Below, piece after piece: positions 1 through 10,313 of a stretch of DNA of 64,000 nt. Made by a program: the position numbers and the translations under genes. The notes under the pieces were generated by a model, which saw only the letters and a list, made by a program, of their open reading frames with translations, ran no database searches and had not been told where the DNA came from. The DNA comes from Primulina eburnea (taxonomy: Eukaryota > Streptophyta > Magnoliopsida > Lamiales > Gesneriaceae), in the NCBI RefSeq assembly GCF_022965805.1, contig NC_133110.1, positions 30,438,668 through 30,502,667 on the forward strand. The letters run 5' to 3'. Position 1 is the stretch's first letter. The number at the start of each line of letters is the position of its first letter.

Positions 1-2316
1 CTCATAAAACCAATGATGCTTCAAACATTGCGGATTTGTTCTTTAGAGAAGTCGTTAGGTTGCATGGCATGCCTAGGACTATTGTTTCGGGTCGCGGTGT
101 TAAATTTTTGAGTTACTTTTCGATGACATTATGGGCAAAACTTGGCACAAAAGTGTTGTTTTCTACTACTTTTCATCCTCAAACGGATGGACAAACTTAA
201 GTTTTCAATAGAACTTTGGGAACATATTTGCATGCTATTTTTAAAAAGAACTTGGATTGACATTTCTAGGGACTTTATTTTGGGGTTGCCTAGGACTAAG
301 AAGGGGAGGGATTCTATTTTTGTTGTTGTGGATAGATTCTCTAAGAAGGCACATTTTATAGCTTGTCATAAAACCTATGATGCTTCAAACATTGCGGATT
401 TGTTCTTTAGAGAAGTCGTTAGGTTGCATGGCATGCCTAGGACTATTGTTTCTGGTCGCGATGTTAAATTCTTGAGTTACTTTTGGAAGACTTTATGGGC
501 TAAACTTGGCACAAAATTGTTGTTTTCTACTTCTTGTCATCCTCAAACGGATCGACAAACTGAAGTTGTCAATAGAACTTTGGGAATACTTTTGCGTGTT
601 ATTCTTAAAAAGAACTTGGATTGACATTTCTATGGACTTTATTTTGGGGTTGCCTAGGACTAAGAAGGGGAGAAATTTTATTTTTTTTGTTGTGGATAGA
701 TTCTCTAAGATGACACATTTTATAGCTTGTTATAAAACCGATGATGCTTCAAACATTGCGGATTTGTTCTTTAGAGAAGTCGTTAGGTTGCATGGCATGC
801 CTAGGACTATTGATTCTGGTCGCGATGTTAAATTCTTGAGTTACTTTTGGAATACTTTATGGGCTAAACTTGGCACAAAATTGTTGTTTCTACTACTTGT
901 CATCCTCAAACTGGTGGACAAACTGAAGTTGTCAATAGAACTTTGGGAACACTTTTGCGTGCGATTCTTAAAAAGAACTTGGATTGACATTTCTAGGGAC
1001 TTTATTTTGGGGTTGCCTAGGACTAAAAAGTGGAGGGATTCTATTTTTGTTGTTGTGGATAGATTCTCTAAGATGGCACATTTTATAGCTTGTCATAAAA
1101 TCCGATGATACTTCAAATATTGCGGATTTGTTCTTCAGAGAAATCGCTAGGTTGTATGGCATGCCTAGGACTATTGTTTCTAATCGCGATGTTAAATTCT
1201 TGAGTTACTTTTGGAATACTTTATGTGCTAAACTTGGCACAAAATTGTTGTTTTCTACTACTTGTCATCCTCAAACGGATGGACAAACCGAAGTTGTCAA
1301 TAGAACTTTGGGAACACTTTTGCGTGATATTCTTAAAAAGAACTTGGATTGACATTTCTATGGACTTTATTTTGGGGTTGCCTAGGACTAAGAAGAGGAG
1401 GGATTCTAATTTTTTTGTTGTGGATAGATTCTCTATGATGTCACATTTTATAGCTTGTCATAAAATCGATGATGCTTCAAACATTGCGGATTTGTTCTTT
1501 AGAGAAGTCGTTAGGTTGCATGGGATGCCTAGGACTATTGTTTCTGGTCGCGATGTTAAATTCTTGAGTTACTTTTGGAGGACTTTATGGGCTAAACTTG
1601 GCACAAAATTGTTCTTTTCTACTACTTGTCATACTTAAACGGATGGACAAACTAAAGTTATCAATAGAACTTTGGGAACACTTTTGCGTGCTATTCTTAA
1701 AAAGAACTTGGATTGACATTTCTATGGACTTTATTTTGGGGTTGCCTAGGACTAAGAAGGGGAGGCATTCTATTTTTGTTGTTGTGGATAGATTCTCTAA
1801 GAGGGCACATTTTATAGATTGTCATAAAACCGATGATGCTTCAAACATGTTGGATTTTTTCTTTAGAGAAGTCGCTAGGTTGCATGGCACGCCTAGGACT
1901 ATTGTTTCTGGTCGCGATGTTAAATTCTTAAGTTACTTTTGGAATACTTTATGGGCTAAACTTGGCACAAAATTGTTGTTTTCTACTACTTGTCATCCTT
2001 AAACGGATGGACAAACTAAAGTTGTCAATAGAACTTTGGGAACACCTTTGCGTGCTATTCTTAAAAAGAACATGGATTGACATTTCTATGGACTTTATTT
2101 TGGGGTTGCCTAGGACTAAGAAGGGGAGGGATTCTATTTTTGTTGTTGTGGATAGATTCTCTAAGATGGCACATTTTATAGATTGTCATAAAACCGATGA
2201 TGCTTCAAACATGTTGGATTTGTTCTTTAGAGAAGTCGCTAGGTTGCATGGCACGCCTAGGACTATTGTTTCTGGTCGCGATGTTAAATTCTTGAGTTAC
2301 TTTTGGAATACTTTAT
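1..2316 (+). repeat. Integrase-core satellite array, segment 1 (364-bp monomers)
   Basis: Head-to-tail tandem repeat. The junction word CTTGGATTGACATTTC (or its CATGG variant) recurs at 251, 615, 978, 1343, 1707 and 2071, a spacing of 363-365 bp. Each monomer encodes about 121 residues of a Ty3/Gypsy integrase core, from the first catalytic Asp (motif [14 protein letters not shown]) through the catalytic Glu ([15 protein letters not shown]) to [10 protein letters not shown]. Because 364 is 3x121+1, each junction shifts the frame: the integrase frame ends at TGA right at the junction, while another frame crosses into the next monomer. Reading frames of about 135-200 codons result, with a nonsense leader and an integrase body; I do not regard them as genes. 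Every monomer has SGRD, SNRD or SGRG where the catalytic SDRD is expected. The segment is cut at 2316 by element A and starts beyond the window. Confidence 0.95.
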
Positions 2317-2539
2317 TGTAATGCCCAGAGCAATGATTGACATGTACGAATTCATAGATATGTTGTGAAGATTGTACATAACCATAAGAAATAAGAAATG
2401 ATATCATATATGATTTTCAGTATGATTATGACTTGTTAGGACAGAAGTACTGTATTGGATTATGATTGAGAATATGATAGTGTTGATATCTATTGAGAAT
2501 TAGATTGACCGGCATCGAGAATATTGGAGTATTTATATT

Positions 2540-2806
2540 TCGGTGAGACCGGAAGGACCGAACCGAGATCGGAACGTACGATCAGAGTTTGCACCGTCCG
2601 TTCGGAGTTCGGAGCGTCCGAGCCAGGTGGCTGGACACATGGATGGCATGCAATAGTTCGGATCGACCGATCGTAGTTCGGATCATCCGAGACAGTTGGC
2701 TGGAGACGTGGAAGACATGCAGGATTCGGAACGTCCGAAGTGAGTTCGGAGCGTCCGAAGTATGTCAGATCGGATCGTCCGAAGTAGATCGGATCTTCCG
2801 ATCGTT
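2540..2806. promoter_or_regulatory. Element A U3 palindrome cluster (TTCGGANCGTCCGAA type)
   Basis: At least seven variants of a CG-rich near-palindrome (TTCGGAGCGTCCGAG, TTCGGATCATCCGAG, TTCGGAACGTCCGAA, ATCGGATCGTCCGAA and similar) lie within about 270 bp that end a few bases before the TATA box. Position and multiplicity suggest an enhancer or protein-binding array; no binding factor can be named from sequence. The 3' LTR carries the same cluster at 8981-9247. Confidence 0.8.
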
Positions 2807-2809
2807 GTC

Positions 2810-2817
2810 TATAAATA
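2810..2817 (+). promoter_or_regulatory. Element A TATA box
   Basis: TATAAATA followed by GAGGCGCGAGG, immediately downstream of the palindrome cluster. This is the expected layout of a plant LTR promoter; the transcription start would be about 30 bp downstream. The same motif is at 9251-9258 in the 3' LTR. Confidence 0.8.
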
Positions 2818-3331
2818 GAGGCGCGAGGTCTCAGTTTAGAGTCATTCCTACGAGGTCTCAGTAGAATTAGAAGTGTTAGAAAGTCATTTCTATTTCAGAT
2901 TCATCTTCTCGACTGTGACAGCAATTCTACGACGGAAGGTATACTACATGCTTTGTTTTGGGGAATCACGACTCAAATGAGATCACATTTGAGTTTCCCA
3001 ACTAAAATCACATACGAGTTTTATTGTTTATATCTTGATATAGGTATTATTATAGATTTGTTTATATGCAAATCTCGTTATGCTTTGTTTACAGATCATG
3101 TTACATTGCATTAGATGTTTATTAGAACTTGTATTCAATTCCTATTATGCTTTGTTTACAGATCATGTTACATTGCATTAGATGATTATGCTTGTTTACA
3201 GATTTTGTATTCATGCATTAAGATAGGACAGTCTGGAGATCAGGCAGACTTCTAGACGTTCGGTTCTATCCCAGCTTAGGGGAAGATCACCCCCCTATTG
3301 TAGACGTGGATACAGATCAGGCCGAAGTCTA

Positions 3332-3387
3332 GGAATAAGACGTACCGTCACCCCGATTGGGAGGGTAGGTGATAGATCGTCTTATTC
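3332..3387 (+). other. Conserved stem in the LTR transcript: GAATAAGACG/CGTCTTATTC
   Basis: A 10-nt perfect inverted repeat (3332-3341 with 3378-3387) encloses a short loop that contains CCCCGATTGGG. In element E the right arm is CGTTTTATTC (13808-13817), which turns one G-C pair into a G-U wobble and keeps the stem. This suggests an RNA structure in the leader of the genomic RNA; the role (packaging, dimerisation or translation) is unknown. Confidence 0.55.
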
Positions 3388-3552
3388 ACACCGGGATCCC
3401 TAGAGTTTTAGTCGAGTCGCATCTAGACATGATTAGGCTCGCATTTCATGATTTTATATGAATGACATTCATATCAGCATGTTTCATGTTTTATAGTATT
3501 TATATGCATGTTCACATGTGTATACTGGGATTTGTTCTCACCGGTTTTCCGG

Positions 3553-3590
3553 CTGTTGTTATGTCTGTATGTGTGCATAACAACAGGTGG
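3553..3590 (+). other. Conserved stem-loop GTTGTTATG/CATAACAAC plus CAACAGGTGG
   Basis: A 9-bp inverted repeat encloses a loop TCTGTATGTGTG. It is preceded by a CCGG-TTTT-CCGG mini-hairpin and overlaps the 10-mer CAACAGGTGG, which occurs again at the LTR/PBS junction (3871-3880). Element C has GTTGTC/GACAAC at the same place, a compensatory T-A to C-G change, and the same CAACAGGTGG. It lies in the transcribed part of the LTR. Confidence 0.55.
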
Positions 3591-3877
3591 GGCAGGATTT
3601 GGGTCGAGACAGAGATGATCGTGTTAGCGTGGAAATCTCGGGCCTAGCAGATGGACCAGTAGTTGTCTTTTATTATGTACTGTCTTTTATTACGGGTTAA
3701 GGAAAACATACAGAATAATACATGTATTTGATGTTTGTATGTTGTATTTAAATAAAGAACTCATGCTCGTTTGTTTACATTAGATTTAAGGTAAAAAGCG
3801 AAAAATTGACCCACGTTTTTAATAACAATCCATTTAATCCCAAGAAAAAGAATTAGAGCCCGGGTCCCCACAACAGG

Positions 3878-3890
3878 TGGTATCAGAGCC
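3878..3890 (+). other. Element A primer binding site (tRNA-iMet type)
   Basis: TGGTATCAGAGCC starts five bases after the LTR end. It is complementary to the 3' end of plant initiator methionine tRNA, the usual primer of Ty3/Gypsy elements. The stretch 3891-4123 is an untranslated leader with no gene. Confidence 0.93.
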
Positions 3891-4123
3891 GATAGTTCCG
3901 TTAGACTGAAATAGGATAGAATGAGCGGGGTAGATCGAGTCTTCTTCCTTGCTTGATGATGTGCTAGCATGATTATTGCTTTCTTATTACATGTTGTTTG
4001 GTATTTGATTAATTTCAGCATGTGATTGACTGAATCAGAACCGATTCTAGATCAGAGGTAACTGACTAGATGATGGCTGAGACAGTTGTATATCTTGTTT
4101 ACTAATCAGTTGGATTATTAGAT

Positions 4124-7100
4124 ATGCCTCCTAGAAGAGCAGCCGTACCTCTACGACCAGCAGCGCCAGAGCAGGGGAGTACATCCGGAGATTCTATGGA
4201 TGTTACGGCGACCCCTATGGAGACGTTGCTGAAGCGATTCCAATCCTTTCGACCTCCCACTTTAAAAGGTACCGAGAATGCCATCGAGTGCGAAAGTTGG
4301 CTTGAAGATATTGAAATGCTATTCGACTCGTTGGAGTACAGTGATGAGAAGAGGATCAAGCTAATTGGCCATCAATTGCAAGATATAGCAAAGAATTGGT
4401 GGTTGAACATTAGGAGAGCTTTAGAGCAGCGGGGTACCGAAATTTCTTGGAAGGTATTCAAGACCGAGTTTTATCAGCGATTCTTCCCTGTATCCTACCG
4501 TAAAGATAAAGGCGCTGAATTCGCAAACCTGAGGCAAGGGCCATTGAACATTGAGGAGTACGTTGCTAAATTCTCTTCTTTGCTTCGTTTTGCACCCCAT
4601 GTTTCAGGAAATGACGAGGCCATGGCGGATCAGTTTATAAATGGCCTGAATCCAGATATCTTTACGTTGGTCAATACTGGGAGACCCGATAACTTCTCGG
4701 ATGCATTGAATCGTGCCAAAGGAGCTGAAGCAGGATTGCTTAGACAACGGAGTGCTCCGTATGTTGCACCGAGTCCGAGACCGCCACTACCTCCATCCCA
4801 AGTTCCTCCTCCTCGATTCGAAAGTGGTGGTAGTGGTAGTGGACGCAAAGAACAGCTGAAGGCGAAGGGGAAACAGTTTAAAAGACCAGGGAGCAGTTCG
4901 TCGAGCTCCAGCGGATCAAAACAGACTGGTTTTGATCAAAGTTCAAGGACTTCAGGCGTATATTGCAATAATTGTGGAGGTAGGCATGCGACTGAACAGT
5001 GCCAAGGAGTTACAGGCCGATGCAACATTTGTAGGCAACCGGGGCATTTTGCCAAAGTCTGTCCACAGAGAGGTGTACAGCAAGGCCAGAGTGGAAGAGC
5101 ATCCGGTTCAGTACCTCAGTTTGAGCGGCAGGCATCGTCGGTTCACTCTTTTCAGCCTCCACCAGCACCGACTCCACCCAGAGGCCGAGGTAGTCAGACT
5201 GTGACTCAACCTCCGAGGCAACAGGCCCAAGTGTTTGCGTTGACAGAGGAGCAAGCACAAGATGCACCAGATGATGTTATAGCAGGTAACTGTCTCCTTT
5301 ATGGTTATCCTGCTTATATCTTGATAGATACAGGTGCATCGCATACATTCATCTCAGAACGATTTGCATTGTTGCATTCATTGCCTGTTGAGTCGTTGTT
5401 AGACGTTGTGTCTATTAATTCTCCGTTGGGAAGTGGATTAATATCTGTAACTACGGTTAGACATTGCATTCTACAGTTTGAGGGGCATGAGATTGACTTA
5501 GATTGTATAGTGTTGGGTCTAGCTGATTTTGATTGTATAGTCGGTATTGACATGCTAACGAAGTACAGAGCCACCGTGGATTGTTTCCATAAGATTGTCA
5601 GATTCAGACCCGAGATGACAGACGAGTGGAAATTCTACGGGAAGGGGTCCAGATCTCGGATTCCCTTGATTTCGGCTCTTACTATGAACAGACTATTACA
5701 GAAAGGAGCGGATGGTTTCTTTGTTTATGCTGTAGATATGCAGAAGTCGAGCCCGGCATTGGCAGATCTGCCAGTAGTACGGGAATTTCCAGATATTTTT
5801 CCAGATGAGATCCCAGGATTACCTCCGGTTCGTGAGATAGATTTCAGCATTGAACTTGCGCCAGGTACCGTACCTATTTCGAGAGCTCCATATAGGATGG
5901 CACCCATTGAACTCAAAGAATTGAAAGCACAATTAGAAGATCTTCTAGCCAAGGGATATATCAGACCTAGTGTATCTCCTTGGGGCGCTCCGGTGCTGTT
6001 CGTGCGAAAGAAAGATGGGTCGATGCGGTTGTGTATCGATTACCGGCAGTTGAACAAGGCAACGATCAAGAATAAATATCCTTTGCCTAGGATCGATGAC
6101 CTATTTGATCAGTTGCAGGGATCCTCGGTCTATTCTAAGATTGATTTACGTTCTGGTTATCATCAGCTCAGAGTTCGAGATATAGACATACCAAAGACAG
6201 CGTTTCGAACCAGGTATGGACATTACGAATTTATTGTCATGCCTTTTGGTTTAACAAATGCTCCTGCGGTATTTATGGGCTTGATGAACCAAGTGTTTCA
6301 GAGATATCTAGATGAATTTGTGATTGTCTTCATTGATGACATTTTGGTGTATTCGAAGAACAAAAATGAGCATGCAGAGCATCTCAGAATTGTGTTGCAG
6401 ACGTTGAGAAATGAGCGACTGTATGCTAAATTGTCAAAATGTGAGTTTTGGTTGAATAGAGTTGTCTTCTTAGGACATATCATTTCTGGAGATGGTATTT
6501 CTGTTGATCCAAGTAAAGTGGAAGCTGTGATCAGTTGGTCGAGACCAACTTCTGTACCAGATATACGCAGTTTCATGGGCTTAGCCGGATACTACAGAAG
6601 ATTTATCAAAGATTTCTCCAGTATTGCAAAACCAATAACTCAATTAACACAAAAGAATGCACCATTTGTTTGGTCAGAGGAGTGTGAGTCTAGCTTTGTT
6701 GAATTGAAGAAAAGGCTGACCAGTGCTCCAGTATTGACGATACCTTCAGGTACAGGTGATTTTGTTGTATATTGTGATGCTTCTCATAGAGGTTTGGGAT
6801 GTGTTCTTATGCAGCGAGGTCATGTGATCGCATACGCCTCGAGACAATTGAAGCCACATGAAGTTCGATACCCCATTCATGATCTTGAATTGGCGGCTAT
6901 CGTGTTTGCATTAAAGATTTGGCGTCATTATCTCTATGGCGAGAAATTTGAGATCTTTTCCGATCACAAGAGCTTAAAGTACCTATTTTCTCAATCAGAA
7001 TTGAATATGAGGCAACGTAGATGGCTAGATCTTCTGAAAGACTTTGACTGTGAAATCAAATATTATCCAGGTAAGTCAAATGCAGCAGCAGATGCCTTGA

Positions 7101-8659
7101 GTCGTAAGGTATGTTCATTGTCCTTATCGACGATAGGTGTTAACAAGTTAGTTGAAAATTGCTGTATGTCTGGATTAGAATTTGATACAGATAGTAAGCC
7201 ACTACGACTCTTTGCGATCCAAGTTGAGCCCAATTTGATTATGAGGATTAAGGAAGCACAAAAAACTGATCAGAATGTGCAAAGATCAATCCAAATGGTC
7301 AGATCAGGGCATGTATCAGAATATCAGGTACGAGATCATGTGTTGTACGTGAATAACCGTCTAGTTGTGCCAGATGTTGCAGATTTGAGGCAGCAGATTC
7401 TGACAGAGGCACATTGTAGTCGGTTCAGCATTCATCCTGGTGGCAGGAAGATGTACAATGACTTGAAGACCCAATTCTGGTGGAAACAAATGAAGTCAGA
7501 CATTGCCGAATTTGTGTCTAAATGCTTGAACTGCCAACAGGTGAAGGCCGAGAGGAAGAAGCCGGGGGGTTTACTTCAGAGTTTATCCATTCCAGAATGG
7601 AAATGGGACCACATTTCCATGGATTTCGTGACGAAGTTACCTCGATCATCCAGAGGTTGCGATGCGATTTGGGTCATTATTGACAGATTGACCAAATCTG
7701 CTTGTTTCATCCCTTATAGAATGACGTATAGACAGGATCAGATGGCGGAGATTTATATTCGTGAGGTAGTCAGATTGCATGGAGTGCCGAAGTCTATCGT
7801 ATCAGATCGTGATCCACGATTCACTTCACACTTCTGGCACAGTTTACAGCAGGCGTTAGGTACGACCTTACACCTTAGCACTGCTTACCATCCTCAGACA
7901 GACGGACAGTCAGAACGGACTATCCAGACATTAGAGGATATGTTGAGAGCCGTCGTACTAGATTTTGGCATTAGTTGGCAAGATTCCCTACCTCTTTGCG
8001 AATTCTCGTACAATAATAGCTATCAGACGAGCATTGAGATGGCACCGTTTGAAGCTTTGTATGGCAAGAAGTGCAGATCTCCACTATATTGGGACGATGT
8101 TTCAGAAGTACCAGAACTTGGGCCAGATATGATTCGTGACATGACTGAGAAGGTAAAGATCATTCAGAAACGAATGAAGACAGCACAAGATCGACAAGCA
8201 AAGTACGCCAATATCAGACGTAGACCGTTAGTATTTGAGGCGGGAGATAGAGTGTTTTTAAAGATTTCTCCATTTAGAGGCGTTGTTCGATTTGGCAAAC
8301 GCGGAAAACTCTCTCCTCGATACATTGGTCCTTACGAGATTCTTGAAAAGATTGGCGATCGAGCTTATCGACTTGCTCTTCCTCCTTCCTTATCCGGAAT
8401 ACATGACGTATTTCATGTATCAATGTTACGCAGATATATGCCAGATGTTTCTCATGTTATTCAACCGAACGAAGCTGAACTTGATCAAACCTTGAGCTAT
8501 ATAGAACGACCGATACAGATTCTTGATCGAAAGGACAAACAGCTCAGAACGAAGACCATTCCACTTGTGAAAGTTCAGTGGAGTCGACATGGCATTGAGG
8601 AAGCGACGTGGGAAACGGAAGAAAACATGAGGCAGAAACACCCCGAGTTATTTATATGA
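4124..8659 (+). CDS. gag-pol: Element A gag-pol polyprotein, intact, 1511 aa
   Basis: Single open frame starting at ATG (MPPRR, as in related elements) and ending TGA. Order: gag capsid region (about 1-275), two zinc knuckles (C281..C293, CX2C type; C300..C313, [14 protein letters not shown]), aspartic protease (DTGAS at 402), reverse transcriptase (active-site FIDD, D738/D739), RNase H (Asp885 in YCDAS), integrase with an HHCC zinc finger (H1097, H1104, C1134, C1137) and DDE triad (D1167, D1228, E1264; spacing 61 and 35 between the last pair), the GPY/F-type module (about residue 1400 onward), and a C-terminal chromodomain (about 1457-1511, VKVQW and EEATWE). No stop or missing catalytic residue was seen. 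Gag and pol share one frame, as in many Tekay-like elements. It can probably supply proteins to defective relatives such as C. Confidence 0.97.
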   Translation: MPPRRAAVPLRPAAPEQGSTSGDSMDVTATPMETLLKRFQSFRPPTLKGTENAIECESWLEDIEMLFDSLEYSDEKRIKLIGHQLQDIAKNWWLNIRRALEQRGTEISWKVFKTEFYQRFFPVSYRKDKGAEFANLRQGPLNIEEYVAKFSSLLRFAPHVSGNDEAMADQFINGLNPDIFTLVNTGRPDNFSDALNRAKGAEAGLLRQRSAPYVAPSPRPPLPPSQVPPPRFESGGSGSGRKEQLKAKGKQFKRPGSSSSSSSGSKQTGFDQSSRTSGVYCNNCGGRHATEQCQGVTGRCNICRQPGHFAKVCPQRGVQQGQSGRASGSVPQFERQASSVHSFQPPPAPTPPRGRGSQTVTQPPRQQAQVFALTEEQAQDAPDDVIAGNCLLYGYPAYILIDTGASHTFISERFALLHSLPVESLLDVVSINSPLGSGLISVTTVRHCILQFEGHEIDLDCIVLGLADFDCIVGIDMLTKYRATVDCFHKIVRFRPEMTDEWKFYGKGSRSRIPLISALTMNRLLQKGADGFFVYAVDMQKSSPALADLPVVREFPDIFPDEIPGLPPVREIDFSIELAPGTVPISRAPYRMAPIELKELKAQLEDLLAKGYIRPSVSPWGAPVLFVRKKDGSMRLCIDYRQLNKATIKNKYPLPRIDDLFDQLQGSSVYSKIDLRSGYHQLRVRDIDIPKTAFRTRYGHYEFIVMPFGLTNAPAVFMGLMNQVFQRYLDEFVIVFIDDILVYSKNKNEHAEHLRIVLQTLRNERLYAKLSKCEFWLNRVVFLGHIISGDGISVDPSKVEAVISWSRPTSVPDIRSFMGLAGYYRRFIKDFSSIAKPITQLTQKNAPFVWSEECESSFVELKKRLTSAPVLTIPSGTGDFVVYCDASHRGLGCVLMQRGHVIAYASRQLKPHEVRYPIHDLELAAIVFALKIWRHYLYGEKFEIFSDHKSLKYLFSQSELNMRQRRWLDLLKDFDCEIKYYPGKSNAAADALSRKVCSLSLSTIGVNKLVENCCMSGLEFDTDSKPLRLFAIQVEPNLIMRIKEAQKTDQNVQRSIQMVRSGHVSEYQVRDHVLYVNNRLVVPDVADLRQQILTEAHCSRFSIHPGGRKMYNDLKTQFWWKQMKSDIAEFVSKCLNCQQVKAERKKPGGLLQSLSIPEWKWDHISMDFVTKLPRSSRGCDAIWVIIDRLTKSACFIPYRMTYRQDQMAEIYIREVVRLHGVPKSIVSDRDPRFTSHFWHSLQQALGTTLHLSTAYHPQTDGQSERTIQTLEDMLRAVVLDFGISWQDSLPLCEFSYNNSYQTSIEMAPFEALYGKKCRSPLYWDDVSEVPELGPDMIRDMTEKVKIIQKRMKTAQDRQAKYANIRRRPLVFEAGDRVFLKISPFRGVVRFGKRGKLSPRYIGPYEILEKIGDRAYRLALPPSLSGIHDVFHVSMLRRYMPDVSHVIQPNEAELDQTLSYIERPIQILDRKDKQLRTKTIPLVKVQWSRHGIEEATWETEENMRQKHPELFI

Positions 8660-8744
8660 TATGAGTATGTATTCAGTTTTAGATTATCAAACTGTTTTAG
8701 ATACTTTGTATGGTTACTTCAGTTCGAGGACGAACTTCTGTCTT

Positions 8745-8757
8745 AGAGGGGGAGAAA
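8745..8757 (+). other. Element A polypurine tract
   Basis: AGAGGGGGAGAAA directly abuts the 3' LTR and serves as plus-strand primer. The 85 bp between the stop codon and the PPT contain GAGGACGAA, a short word also seen before the PPT of B and C. Confidence 0.9.
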
Positions 8758-10313
8758 TGTAATGCCCAGAGCAATGATTGACATGTACGAATTCATAGAT
8801 ATGTTGTGAAGATTGTACATAACCATAAGAAATAAGAAATGATATCATATATGATTTTCAGTATGATTATGACTTGTTAGGACAGAAGTACTGTATTGGA
8901 TTATGATTGAGAATATGATAGTGTTGATATCTATTGAGAATTAGATTGACCGGCATCGAGAATATTGGAGTATTTATATTTCGGTGAGACCGGAAGGACC
9001 GAACCGAGATCGGAACGTACGATCAGAGTTCGCACCGTCCGTTCGGAGTTCGGAGCGTCCGAGCCAGGTGGCTGGACACATGGATGGCATGCAATAGTTC
9101 GGATCGACCGATCGTAGTTCGGATCATCCGAGACAGTTGGCTGGAGACGTGGAAGACATGCAGGATTCGGAACGTCCGAAGTGAGTTCGGAGCGTCCGAA
9201 GTATGTCAGATCGGATCGTCCGAAGTAGATCGGATCTTCCGATCGTTGTCTATAAATAGAGGCGCGAGGTCTCAGTTTAGAGTCATTCCTACGAGGTCTC
9301 AGTAGAATTAGAAGTGTTAGAAAGTCATTTCTATTTCAGATTCATCTTCTCGACTGTGACAGCAATTCTACGACGGAAGGTATACTACATGCTTTGTTTT
9401 GGGGAATCACGACTCAAATGAGATCACATTTGAGTTTCCCAACTAAAATCACATACGAGTTTTATTGTTTATATCTTGATATAGGTATTATTATAGATTT
9501 GTTTATATGCAAATCTCGTTATGCTTTGTTTACAGATCATGTTACATTGCATTAGATGTTTATTAGAACTTGTATTCAATTCCTATTATGCTTTGTTTAC
9601 AGATCATGTTACATTGCATTAGATGATTATGCTTGTTTACAGATTTTGTATTCATGCATTAAGATAGGACAGTCTGGAGATCAGGCAGACTTCTAGACGT
9701 TCGGTTCTATCCCAGCTTAGGGGAAGATCACCCCCCTATTGTAGACGTGGATACAGATCAGGCCGAAGTCTAGGAATAAGACGTACCGTCACCCCGATTG
9801 GGAGGGTAGGTGATAGATCGTCTTATTCACACCGGGATCCCTAGAGTTTTAGTCGAGTCGCATCTAGACATGATTAGGCTCGCATTTCATGATTTTATAT
9901 GAATGACATTCATATCAGCATGTTTCATGTTTTATAGTATTTATATGCATGTTCACATGTGTATACTGGGATTTGTTCTCACCGGTTTTCCGGCTGTTGT
10001 TATGTCTGTATGTGTGCATAACAACAGGTGGGGCAGGATTTGGGTCGAGACAGAGATGATCGTGTTAGCGTGGAAATCTCGGGCCTAGCAGATGGACCAG
10101 TAGTTGTCTTTAATTATGTACTGTCTTTTATTACGGGTTAAGGAAAACATACAGAATAATACATGTATTTGATGTTTGTATGTTGTATTTAAATAAAGAA
10201 CTCATGCTCGTTTGTTTACATTAGATTTAAGGTAAAAAGCGAAAAATTGACCCACGTTTTTAATAACAATCCATTTAATCCCAAGAAAAAGAATTAGAGC
10301 CCGGGTCCCCACA
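8758..10313 (+). repeat. Element A 3' LTR
   Basis: 1556 bp, the same length as the 5' LTR, with two substitutions noticed by eye. The palindrome cluster is at 8981-9247 and the TATA box at 9251-9258. It is followed by the target duplication TTTAT and the integrase array. Confidence 0.96.

Larger units (their letters stand above)
2317..3872 (+). repeat. Element A 5' LTR
   Basis: It begins TGTAATGCCC and ends GTCCCCACA directly before the PBS. Contents in order: an AT-rich start, a CG-rich inverted-repeat cluster (about 2540-2806), a TATA box at 2810, a transcribed region with a 39-bp direct repeat (starts 3079 and 3146, word TATGCTTTGTTTACAG), and two inverted-repeat stems (3332-3387 and 3553-3587). 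It is the promoter of the element. Short apparent reading frames inside it recur in the other LTR only because the LTRs are copies. Confidence 0.96.
2317..10313 (+). mobile_element. Element A: full-length young Ty3/Gypsy chromovirus (Tekay/Del-like)
   Basis: Complete LTR retrotransposon of 7997 bp flanked by the 5-bp target duplication TTTAT (2312-2316 and 10314-10318). It has two 1556-bp LTRs starting TGTAATGCCC and ending GGGTCCCCACA, a tRNA-iMet-type PBS, one open gag-pol frame of 1511 codons, and a polypurine tract. By eye I found only two differences between the LTRs (T/C near 2589/9030 and T/A near 3671/10112). It inserted in the sense orientation of the integrase array; the 364-bp period closes exactly when the element and one TTTAT are removed. 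This is the youngest and only fully intact element in the window and probably autonomous. Clade assignment rests on the chromodomain and gag style, not on a tree. Confidence 0.96.

Noticed and set aside
142..2321. Overlapping open frames of 119-200 codons in the tandem arrays
   Set aside because: They start at TTG or chance ATG in a frame that is not integrase and enter the integrase frame only after the monomer joint. They are a by-product of the 364-bp period, not genes.
3462..3647. Short frames repeated in the LTRs of A (3462, 9903), E (13906, 32249) and C (49135, 54605)
   Set aside because: They lie in the transcribed part of LTRs and change frame and length between families. The conserved signal there is better explained by the RNA stems.
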